The notes under the pieces were generated by a model, which made no database searches, was not told the origin of the DNA, and saw only the letters and a list, made by a program, of their open reading frames with translations. A program made the position numbers and the translations under genes. A DNA stretch of 5,501 bases from Sulfurovum sp. (GTDB lineage: Bacteria > Campylobacterota > Campylobacteria > Campylobacterales > Sulfurovaceae), in NCBI GenBank assembly GCA_026193735.1, contig JAPHUJ010000344.1, positions 1-5,501 on the forward strand, read 5' to 3'. Of the stretch, positions 1 to 5,478 are shown one piece after another. Each line of letters starts with the position of its first letter. Position 1 is the stretch's first letter.

Positions 1-1
1 G

Positions 2-73
2 TGGGTGTATTACGCAGTTGCAGGATTATTTGTCTTGACTCTATTGGCCGCTAGAAATCGAAAATTAAAATAA
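2..73 (+). CDS. C-terminal end of an unidentified membrane protein (partial)
   Basis: An open frame runs in from the left edge and ends at TAA (71-73). It encodes 23 residues: a hydrophobic stretch (YYAVAGLFVLTLLAA) that reads as the last half of a membrane span, then a short basic tail (RNRKLK) typical of a cytoplasmic C-terminus. The start and most of the gene lie outside the window, so the family cannot be named. A strong hairpin begins 15 bases after the stop, which supports a real gene end here. The other two forward frames are less protein-like or close early. The call rests only on composition, frame and context. Confidence 0.45.
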   Translation, partial: WVYYAVAGLFVLTLLAARNRKLK

Positions 74-87
74 TCTTTTACTCTTCC

Positions 88-112
88 TATCCTCATGTCT
101 AACATGAGGATA
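88..112 (+). terminator. Perfect 11-bp hairpin downstream of the partial gene
   Basis: TATCCTCATGT (88-98) and ACATGAGGATA (102-112) are perfect inverted complements around a three-base loop CTA. The hairpin sits between the stop at 73 and the mscL promoter, where a terminator is expected. It is not followed by a T-run (the next bases are catcgttata), so it is not a textbook intrinsic terminator. It could instead protect the 3' end of the upstream message. Confidence 0.55.
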
Positions 113-125
113 CATCGTTATATAC

Positions 126-158
126 TTAAGACATATTACCCTTATTTTATATTATAAT
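126..158 (+). promoter_or_regulatory. Likely mscL promoter (TATAAT at 153-158)
   Basis: A consensus TATAAT lies at 153-158, 28 bases before the mscL ATG, inside a very T/A-rich stretch. There is no good -35 box at 17 bases. The nearest candidate, TTAAGA (126-131), is 21 bases upstream, which is too far for a standard sigma-70 promoter. Campylobacterota promoters commonly show a strong -10 box with a T-rich upstream region instead of a -35 box, which fits. Transcription would start near 164-166, giving a short leader that contains the Shine-Dalgarno sequence AAGGGA (176-181). Confidence 0.6.
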
Positions 159-186
159 TTCCTATCTTAGATAAAAAGGGACAAGA

Positions 187-618
187 ATGCTAGACGAGTT
201 TAAAAAGTTTCTCATCAAGGGAAATATGGTAGATATGGCAGTAGGTTTCATTTTTGGTGGTGCTTTTGCAACAGTAGTAAAATCAATGGTTGCCAATGTA
301 GTGATGCCTCCGGTAGGTATGCTTATGGGACAAGTTGATTTTTCTCAACTTTTCATTGCATTGGATGGTAATGAGTATGTCACTATGGAAGCATTAGATA
401 AAGCTGGCGCTCCTGCAATAAAGTACGGTATGTTCATCAATGATGTGATCTCATTTGTGATTTTGGGTTTTGTTGTATTTATGTTTATAAAAGCATACAA
501 TAAACTGAAAGAACCTGAAGCTGCTATTGCACCAACAACGAAAACATGTGGTATGTGTGCCGAGACTATTCCTGTTGCGGCTAAAAAATGTGGACATTGT
601 GGAAATACAGACGTCTAA
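187..618 (+). CDS. mscL: Large-conductance mechanosensitive channel MscL with a C-terminal zinc-ribbon tail
   Basis: The 143-residue protein is an inner-membrane channel that opens under membrane tension and vents solutes during hypo-osmotic shock. The N-terminal amphipathic helix (MLDEFKKFLIKGN) leads into TM1 (about 14-43), containing the pore-lining VDMAVGFIFGGAF stretch; Gly20 matches the gating Gly22 of E. coli. The MPPVGMLMG motif follows at 40-48, then a periplasmic loop (about 49-82) and TM2 (about 83-104) ending in the basic KAYNKLK. The ATG at 187 has AAGGGA at 176-181 at good spacing, and the start matches the family. The odd part is the tail: instead of the cytoplasmic helix typical of E. 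coli MscL (LLTEIRDLLKEQ), residues 121-138 carry CGMC-x10-CGHC, a probable zinc ribbon, after a Pro/Ala linker. The gene appears monocistronic, with a hairpin on each side. Confidence 0.97.
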   Translation: MLDEFKKFLIKGNMVDMAVGFIFGGAFATVVKSMVANVVMPPVGMLMGQVDFSQLFIALDGNEYVTMEALDKAGAPAIKYGMFINDVISFVILGFVVFMFIKAYNKLKEPEAAIAPTTKTCGMCAETIPVAAKKCGHCGNTDV

Positions 619-632
619 TTGATATCTCTCTG

Positions 633-657
633 AGGGACAAGGCCATGCCTTGTCTCT
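633..657 (+). terminator. Hairpin downstream of mscL
   Basis: AGGGACAAGGC (633-643) pairs with GCCTTGTCTCT (647-657) over 11 bp with one G-U pair, around the three-base loop CAT. It starts 14 bases after the mscL stop and is the most G/C-rich stem nearby. As with the hairpin at 88-112, no T-run follows. Position and stability make it the probable end of the mscL transcript. Confidence 0.6.
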
Positions 658-704
658 AGCATCATGAAGCACTTCATTTGAACCGAATCCTTACATTTAT
701 TTCT

Positions 705-726
705 CAGATTTTGAATTTTGAATCTG
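705..726. repeat. Short inverted repeat enclosing a tandem ATTTTGA pair
   Basis: CAGATT (705-710) and AATCTG (721-726) are inverted complements around ten bases. The same segment contains ATTTTGA twice in tandem (708-714 and 715-721). The stem is only six pairs, so a stable RNA structure is doubtful. In DNA of this composition it may be chance. Confidence 0.35.
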
Positions 727-824
727 TTAGAATAGTTTATGAATTACTTCTTTTTAATTGAATAAACTTACAAAAATTTAAATATATCATAATTTGAATA
801 GGACTTTAGGCACTCCTTTTGTTT

Positions 825-866
825 TATGTCATAGTTGACATATTTGTGACATTATTAATGTATAGT
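825..866 (+). promoter_or_regulatory. Promoter and likely operator region of the diguanylate cyclase gene
   Basis: TATAGT (861-866) is the best -10 box. TTGACA (835-840) is a perfect -35 sequence but 20 bases away, longer than the usual 17. Three overlapping patterns suggest a bound regulator: an inverted repeat TATGTCA-N4-TGACATA (825-831 and 836-842); TGACAT occurring twice exactly 11 bases apart (836-841 and 847-852), about one helical turn; and a 13-base palindrome ACATTA-T-TAATGT (850-862) running into the -10 box. A suboptimal spacer plus face-of-helix repeats would fit an activated promoter. The second 11-base-spaced element, much of the palindrome and the -10 box recur in the duplicate at 3310-3380. 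The regulator cannot be named. Confidence 0.5.
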
Positions 867-899
867 TTAATTATCAAGAATGTTTAATTGAAATATCAG
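829..899 (+). repeat. Upstream copy of a duplicated 71-base promoter/leader segment
   Basis: Aligned by eye without gaps, 829-899 matches 3310-3380 at 53 of 71 positions (offset 2481). The best block is the identical 13-base TGACATTATTAAT (847-859), and the match also ends on an identical stretch AAATATCAG (891-899). It covers the TTGACA-like box, the -10 box and part of the leader, so it looks like common ancestry of a whole promoter region rather than one shared binding site. Confidence 0.65.
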
Positions 900-938
900 T
901 AAAACAGACTTAAATCTTAATTTTTTCATCAGGTTTTT

Positions 939-3287
939 ATGCATAAATTTTTATTATTTATTTTTCTTTCTGTTGTTTTATTTGCAGAAACCCCTATCTT
1001 CGTCCTTCATTCTTATCACCAAGATTATTCATGGACACAGAAACAAGATACAGGTTTTACATCAGTTTTAAATAATAAAGAGGGATTCGGCCCTCTTTAC
1101 TCAACAGAATACCTTGATACCAAACGTCGAGATTATGATAATGACTATGAAGAAGAGTTTGTTCACTATATAAGTAGTAAATATAAAGGATATCAACCAG
1201 AACTTATTTACGTTACTGATGATAATGCTTTAAACTTTATGCTACAACACAGAGAGAAGTTTTTTTCTAGCGTGCCTATTATTTTTTCAGGAATCAATGA
1301 TGTCTCAAAACAAAAAACATTAGATGAAAAAATATTCACGGGTGTCTTTGAAAATAAAGACATCATTTCAAATATTAAACTCATCAAAACGCTGTTTCCT
1401 CAGGAAAATGAAATACTCCTTTTAGGGGATGCCTCCACAACTTCTAGTGTGATTCAGGATGAAATTAAGCATAATATGCCTGATGTGTCAGGTTTGAAAA
1501 TCCATGATATTCATAATCAAATTTTTGAATCGGTTCTAAATAAGCTCAAAGAATTTAAGGGAAAAGTTATTATTCTGACAACGATCGGAGGATTTAAAAC
1601 AAAAGAAGGGCAGCTAGTCCCGCTTAAGCAAGTGATCCATAGCATAATAACTGCCGGTGACTTTGTTGTTATTAGTCTAGAAGATACATATATCCAACAA
1701 GGCGTGATTGGAGGACGTGTCAATGATGGGATGGGTCAGGGACAGTATGCGGGGAAGATGGCTTTACAGATCCTTGCAAATCCAGAATCACCACATCCAA
1801 AAACAAATAAAAATGTAAACAGCTGGATATTTGATGTAGAGGCTCTTGAACAACACGAGATTGTATTGCCAAAAGAAATTCTCAAAAAGAGTAGATTGTT
1901 AAATACTCCTAAAACATTTTTTCAGGAACATCAAGAACATCTAATCATTCTTTTATACGTATTGATTATAATAATAGTTCTAAGTAGTCTCTATTTTACT
2001 TATTATATGTACCGCAGCAAAAAAATCATTCTACAAAGAGAAGAGAGTCTTTCAAATATTACTGAGAGTATGCAGAATGCACAAGCAATTGCGCATTTGG
2101 GAAATTGGGACTGGAACATTAAAACCAACCATTTATGGTGGTCAGATGAAATATATCGAATATTTGGACTTCAGTCTCAAGAGTTTAAGGCAACTATTGA
2201 AGCCTTTCTTGATCGTGTACATCCTGATGATCAAGATAAGGTTCAGGAAGCTATTTATCATACCTTGGATCAAAAGACAGACTATCGTATAGAACATCGT
2301 ATTGTTAAGAAAGATGGGACTGAACGTTATGTGCTTGAAGAAGGAAACCTTAAACTAGATGCGCATGGAGATCCACTCCGAATGACAGGAATTGTTCAGG
2401 ATATCACTGAAGTAAAAGTTGCACAGAAAGCAGTTGAAAAACTATCAAAAGTAGTTGAACAGATCGATGATTTGGTTTTAATTGCAAACCTTAAAGGTAA
2501 TATCACTTATGTCAATCAAGCGTTTTGCGATCATGCCGGATATACGAGAGAAGAGGTACTCGGAAAGACTCCAAGAATGTTAAAATCAGATCAATATGAT
2601 GAAAACTTCTACAAAGACTTATGGAAAACTATTTTACAGGGAACTGTTTATCGGGAGACAGTGATCAACAAAAAGAAAAATGGGGATCTCTATTATGAAA
2701 AGAAAACTATTACACCTTTAAGAGATGATAAAGATAATTTGATTGGATTTGTTTCAAGTGGAAAAGATGTTACATTAGAGACGATGATGCATCAGGAAAT
2801 AGAACATATTGCTTCAACAGATAAGTTAACAGGCCTTCATAACCGTCATAAATTTGAAGAGCTTTTTATCCTCGAGGCAGAACGCTCACGCCGATTTGTT
2901 CTACCACTTTCATTGATACTCATCGATGTTGATCATTTTAAATCAATTAATGATACCTATGGACATGATATTGGAGATAATGTACTTAAAGATTTAGCTA
3001 ATGCAGTGCAAGATAATATACGAAAACTTGATATTTTTGCTCGCTGGGGCGGAGAAGAATTCCTTATTTTAACTCCAAATACAAATCATGATAATGTTCA
3101 GATAGTTGCAGAAAAATTGCGGGTATTTATAGAAAATCACCACTTTCCTAAAGTAAAGAATCTTACAGTCTCTCTTGGTATCAGTACATTGAAAGAAACC
3201 GATACATTTACAGAACTTTTCAAACGTGCAGATCAAGGGCTCTATTATGCCAAAGAAAATGGAAGGAATAAAGTGGGTATTAACTAA
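939..3287 (+). CDS. Membrane diguanylate cyclase: periplasmic ABC-type substrate-binding domain, two PAS domains, GGDEF
   Basis: The 782-residue protein probably converts binding of a small periplasmic ligand into synthesis of c-di-GMP from two GTP. An N-terminal signal sequence (residues 1-16, likely cut after VLFA) precedes an ABC_sub_bind-type domain (about 18-310, opening with FVLHSYHQDYSW). A single membrane span lies at about 335-358, then PAS 1 (about 383-492, PAS_3-like, with HPDD and a DIT end), PAS 2 (about 502-614, with the ITYVNQAF and GYTREEVLGK signatures) and GGDEF (about 622-782). The active motif is GGEEF (704-708). Metal-site Asp663, Asn671 and Asp680 (DVDHFKSIND, HDIGD) are present, and the inhibitory RxxD (Arg695-Asp698) is intact at the standard five-residue spacing, so an active, feedback-inhibited enzyme is predicted. 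The ATG at 939 has AGG at 931-933 and begins the signal peptide. The ligand is unknown; relatives of this binding domain take varied small molecules. No EAL domain is present. Confidence 0.93.
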   Translation: MHKFLLFIFLSVVLFAETPIFVLHSYHQDYSWTQKQDTGFTSVLNNKEGFGPLYSTEYLDTKRRDYDNDYEEEFVHYISSKYKGYQPELIYVTDDNALNFMLQHREKFFSSVPIIFSGINDVSKQKTLDEKIFTGVFENKDIISNIKLIKTLFPQENEILLLGDASTTSSVIQDEIKHNMPDVSGLKIHDIHNQIFESVLNKLKEFKGKVIILTTIGGFKTKEGQLVPLKQVIHSIITAGDFVVISLEDTYIQQGVIGGRVNDGMGQGQYAGKMALQILANPESPHPKTNKNVNSWIFDVEALEQHEIVLPKEILKKSRLLNTPKTFFQEHQEHLIILLYVLIIIIVLSSLYFTYYMYRSKKIILQREESLSNITESMQNAQAIAHLGNWDWNIKTNHLWWSDEIYRIFGLQSQEFKATIEAFLDRVHPDDQDKVQEAIYHTLDQKTDYRIEHRIVKKDGTERYVLEEGNLKLDAHGDPLRMTGIVQDITEVKVAQKAVEKLSKVVEQIDDLVLIANLKGNITYVNQAFCDHAGYTREEVLGKTPRMLKSDQYDENFYKDLWKTILQGTVYRETVINKKKNGDLYYEKKTITPLRDDKDNLIGFVSSGKDVTLETMMHQEIEHIASTDKLTGLHNRHKFEELFILEAERSRRFVLPLSLILIDVDHFKSINDTYGHDIGDNVLKDLANAVQDNIRKLDIFARWGGEEFLILTPNTNHDNVQIVAEKLRVFIENHHFPKVKNLTVSLGISTLKETDTFTELFKRADQGLYYAKENGRNKVGIN

Positions 3288-3309
3288 TGCATCGTTGATA
3301 AAATTATTC

Positions 3310-3380
3310 TCATTTTTGATATTTTTATGACATTATTAATATATAATTTTATCGTCAAATTAATTTACCTTAAATATCAG
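3310..3380 (+). repeat. Downstream copy of the duplicated promoter segment, ahead of the kinase remnant
   Basis: This is the partner of 829-899 (53 of 71 identical, no gaps). It keeps a TTGATA box (3316-3321), the identical TGACATTATTAAT (3328-3340) and a consensus TATAAT (3342-3347), so it may still drive transcription. The 11-base spacing is kept as TGATAT (3317) then TGACAT (3328). The far upstream half of the inverted repeat (TATGTCA) is not conserved, and the palindrome has one changed base. It begins 23 bases after the cyclase stop codon. Confidence 0.65.
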
Positions 3381-3385
3381 CTACC

Positions 3386-3417
3386 ACCTAACCCCTTAAT
3401 ATTTGGGGTGAATAGGT
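3386..3417. repeat. Bulged hairpin between promoter copy and kinase remnant
   Basis: ACCTA-ACCCC (3386-3395) pairs with GGGGT-GAA-TAGGT (3405-3417): two 5-bp helices with a three-base bulge GAA and a nine-base loop that itself contains AATATT. It is the only G/C-rich structure between 3288 and 3700. It could be a weak terminator for the cyclase transcript, a leader structure of the truncated gene, or a scar near a rearrangement. No T-run follows. Confidence 0.4.
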
Positions 3418-3454
3418 TAAGAGTTTATTCTGATATCTATGCTAAACTTTTTAA

Positions 3455-4027
3455 GTTAATAATGATGATACGCAAACAAATATTCTAGAAACATTTAACA
3501 TTATAGATGCTATAGAAGAGATTCGTTATTTATACTGGGCACAATTTAGTGACCATAATATCAAATTTGAAATTTTATGTCGTAATGTAGATAATAGTTT
3601 TACTCTTTGTGATACTGAAAGTAAAGAAGAGAAGAAACACTATGTAGTTACAAGTTTACCGAGTGAATTTAAACAAGTTTTATTGAACTTGATATCAAAT
3701 GCCAAAGATGCAATTGAACAAATAAAAAATCCAAAAGATCTTGAACTTAAAATATCGGTTTATTTAAGTCAGAAAGATGATGAAGTTCATATTGATATTT
3801 GTGATAATGCAGGAGGAATAGATGAAAATACTGTCAAACGCATTTTTGAGCCATATTTCACCACAAAAGAGATGGGAACCGGACTTGGTCTTTTTATAGT
3901 AAAAACTTTGTTGAAAAAGCATTTTAAAGGAGATATATATTGTGAAAATAGAGAGAATGAAATTGATGGAGTTACCTATAAAGGTACAGCTTTTTGTATA
4001 GTGCTCCCTAAAATAATTGATGCATAA
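3455..4027 (+). pseudogene. 5'-truncated sensor histidine kinase (ATP-binding domain only)
   Basis: The frame is open from 3455 (a stop lies at 3452-3454) to TAA at 4025-4027, about 190 codons. It encodes the linker after the histidine box (roughly IDAIEEIRYLYWAQFSDHNI) and a complete HATPase_c domain: N box LLNLISNAKDAI, G1 box DNAGGI, F box IFEPYFTTK, G2 box GTGLGL, and the closing GTAFCIVLPK strand. Sensor, membrane, PAS and His-containing dimerisation parts are missing. No ATG, GTG or TTG occurs in frame before TTG at 3683, which falls inside the N box and would cut the ATP site. Without the phospho-acceptor His it cannot work as an ordinary kinase. A promoter resembling the cyclase's lies just upstream, suggesting a paralogous sensor gene that lost its middle. 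The ATP-binding boxes look undamaged, so the loss may be recent. A frameshift or unusual start cannot be excluded. Confidence 0.8.
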
Positions 4028-4045
4028 GATTCAAATATTGAAATC
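4028..4045. terminator. Short inverted repeat between convergent genes
   Basis: GATTCAA (4028-4034) pairs with TTGAA-A-TC (4038-4045) around the loop ATA, with one bulged A. It fills the whole 17-base gap between the kinase remnant and the tcdA-like gene and overlaps the first base of the latter's stop codon. The position suits a bidirectional terminator, with ctatttta following on the + strand. The stem is A/T-rich and weak. Confidence 0.35.
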
Positions 4046-4680
4046 TATTTTACTATCCTCTTTATCACTTCAGAACAAACAGTCAGACCTACCGCTCCTG
4101 TGACAGCTACGCATGAACCTTTTTCTTTACACTTATCTTCTTCCGGTGAAAATACGACGGTAAAGTTTCTGTCAAATTTTGCTTTTTTGAGCTCGTTGCG
4201 TATTTTACGTGCAAGTGCATCACCATGGGTTTTCCAAATGGAGGCTACTTCTATTTTATTTGTATCATAACGTTTTGCAGAGCCTAAAGCCATAATGAGT
4301 TTCTTGTAACATTTTTTAGCTACTTCTATTTTTACCTTTGTCGTGTCTGCAGCATCTATGATAATGTCATAAGGTTCAAAGTCAAAGCTTTCTACCCAGG
4401 CCATAGTCATTTGCTGATGGATGGTTTTTATACCAGGATAGAGTTCTTGCAGACGGTTTACCTTAGCCATACCTACAGCTTCTGATCCTATCTGTCTATT
4501 CTGATTTGTTTCGTCGTACACATCATAGTCTAAAATGGTAATGTCACTTACGCCTGAACGGTAAAGACAATCAAGTGCATATGAACCTACACCTCCTATG
4601 CCAAGTATAAGTATCTTTGCTTTTTGTAGCTTTTCAAAGTCTTCATCACCAAAAAGCATACGGCATCGTTGGAATCTCAT
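4045..4680 (-). CDS. tcdA: ThiF/E1-like adenylyltransferase, probable tRNA threonylcarbamoyladenosine dehydratase (TcdA/CsdL)
   Basis: TcdA enzymes use ATP to cyclise the t6A base at position 37 of ANN-decoding tRNAs to ct6A, in the cytoplasm. Visible features in the 211-residue product are the opening RFQRCRMLFGDEDFEKLQ (E. coli has RFGGTARLYGEKALQLF), the ATP loop GIGGVGS (27-33), acidic LDYD (50-53), NQNRQI (59-64), a MAK lysine (73), DAADTTKVK (109-117) and the TcdA-like IEVASIWKTHGDALARKIR block. It is shorter than E. coli TcdA (about 268 aa), mainly in the region before GSCVAVTGAVG. I place the start at ATG 4680, whose ATGA overlaps the surE stop, as in coupled translation; a GTG two codons earlier (4686) is possible but less likely. 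ThiF- or MoeB-type activity is the alternative, but the distal motifs favour TcdA. Confidence 0.82.
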   Translation of the reverse strand: MRFQRCRMLFGDEDFEKLQKAKILILGIGGVGSYALDCLYRSGVSDITILDYDVYDETNQNRQIGSEAVGMAKVNRLQELYPGIKTIHQQMTMAWVESFDFEPYDIIIDAADTTKVKIEVAKKCYKKLIMALGSAKRYDTNKIEVASIWKTHGDALARKIRNELKKAKFDRNFTVVFSPEEDKCKEKGSCVAVTGAVGLTVCSEVIKRIVK

Positions 4681-5456
4681 AGCCACTGATCCAAAGATTT
4701 AATATCAGCATAACTGGTCATATCTAAGTGTACAGGTGTGATGGAAACATAGCCGTCATTTATAGCTTCAAAGTCTGTGACATGACCTGTTGTTTCCATC
4801 CATCCTAAAGCAGGTAATCCTATCCAGTAATATTCTTTGCCTCGTGGATTATGGTGTACTTCAGCATGGTGTCCATATAGACGGTTTCCAGCACGTGTCA
4901 CCTTGAAACCTTTACATTCAGAACTGGGAACAGGTGGAATATTGACATTTAAAAATTTACGTGGGGGTAAAGGAAAATCATTGGAAAATATTTTTTTTAC
5001 AAGCGTTACAATGCTTTCTTTTGCCAAACCATAGCCTAACTCTCTGATGCTCTCACCTTGGTCTTTATAAACTTGTGAGATAGCAATGCCTGGGATACCT
5101 TGCAGTACGGCTTCCATTGCGGCCGATGCAGTACCAGAGTATGTGATGTCCTCACCCATATTTGAGCCTATATTTATGCCTGAGATTACAATATCTGGTC
5201 GTTTCTCTTTAGTGAAAATCTTATTGAGTGCGAGAAAAACACAATCAGTAGGTGTACCATCATCCAGTTTGTAAAAATCCTTTTCAACTTCTACAAAATT
5301 GAGAGGTCTGGTCAATGTAAGTGAGTGTCCGCATGCTGATTTCTCTGTGGTTGGTGCTACAACGCTGACATGACCTAAAGGCTTGAGTGCTTCAACCAGT
5401 GCTGCAAGTCCTTCAGACTCAAAACCATCGTCATTGGTGATTAATATTTGCTTCAT
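4677..5456 (-). CDS. surE: 5'/3'-nucleotidase SurE
   Basis: SurE is a metal-dependent cytoplasmic phosphatase that removes phosphate from nucleoside 5'- and 3'-monophosphates (and short polyphosphates in some species), linked to stationary-phase survival. The 259-residue length is normal. The N-terminal ITNDDG motif supplies metal ligands Asp9 and Asp10; Ser40 (APTTEKSACGHSLTL) and Asn95 (SGINIGSNMGED) complete the site. DDGTPTDCV (65-73) and TYSGTASAAMEA are further family signatures. The ATG at 5456 starts right at the conserved first strand (MKQILITNDDG). No strong Shine-Dalgarno is visible (AAAGA abuts the ATG). TATAAA-like boxes occur in the 45 bases upstream, but I cannot fix a promoter. 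Its stop overlaps the tcdA-like start by four bases, so the two form an operon; the same pair neighbours each other in Campylobacter jejuni (from memory). Confidence 0.96.
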   Translation of the reverse strand: MKQILITNDDGFESEGLAALVEALKPLGHVSVVAPTTEKSACGHSLTLTRPLNFVEVEKDFYKLDDGTPTDCVFLALNKIFTKEKRPDIVISGINIGSNMGEDITYSGTASAAMEAVLQGIPGIAISQVYKDQGESIRELGYGLAKESIVTLVKKIFSNDFPLPPRKFLNVNIPPVPSSECKGFKVTRAGNRLYGHHAEVHHNPRGKEYYWIGLPALGWMETTGHVTDFEAINDGYVSITPVHLDMTSYADIKSLDQWL

Positions 5457-5478
5457 TCTTTATACTTTATATGTAGAC

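Larger units (their letters stand above)
619..938. other. 320-base intergenic region between mscL and the diguanylate cyclase gene
   Basis: No convincing gene is visible here; the region is strongly AT-rich and broken by stops on both strands. In order it holds the mscL hairpin (633-657), a small inverted repeat ATGAAG-CA-CTTCAT (664-677), an inverted repeat with a 7-bp tandem repeat (705-726), a plain AT-rich stretch (727-824) in which I see nothing specific, and the repeat-rich promoter of the downstream gene (825-866). Its last part (829-899) is the upstream member of a duplicated segment. Confidence 0.7.

Noticed and set aside
451..672. Minus-strand open frame opposite mscL
   Set aside because: It is antisense to the well-supported mscL end and its hairpin, has an atypical composition rich in Cys, Phe and Ser, and no family resemblance.
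619..938. A small RNA or riboswitch in the long leader region
   Set aside because: Only short A/T-rich inverted repeats are present besides the mscL hairpin; no multi-stem conserved fold or riboswitch signature was recognised.
1517..1723. Minus-strand open frame within the cyclase gene
   Set aside because: It lies wholly inside the substrate-binding domain coding region and has no recognisable motif; it is a shadow frame.
2077..2292. Second plus-strand frame inside the cyclase gene
   Set aside because: It overlaps the clearly conserved PAS 1 coding sequence in another frame, with no independent start signal.
829..3380. The repeat pair as ends of an insertion sequence or composite element
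   Set aside because: The copies are direct, only about 75% identical, contain promoter elements, and enclose no transposase or integrase; no target-site duplication is visible.
3327..3488. A 53-codon open frame (ATG 3327 to TAG 3486-3488)
   Set aside because: Its first codons fall in the promoter copy (the ATG overlaps the shared TGACATTATTAAT block), it has no Shine-Dalgarno and it reads through the hairpin; the peptide resembles nothing I know.
3683..4027. A complete 114-residue HATPase gene starting at TTG 3683
   Set aside because: The TTG lies inside the N box of the ATP-binding fold, and family-like sequence continues in frame upstream to 3455, so this is an internal codon and not a natural start.
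4837..5274. Two plus-strand open frames opposite surE
   Set aside because: SurE is conserved throughout this stretch on the minus strand; the plus frames are antisense shadows.
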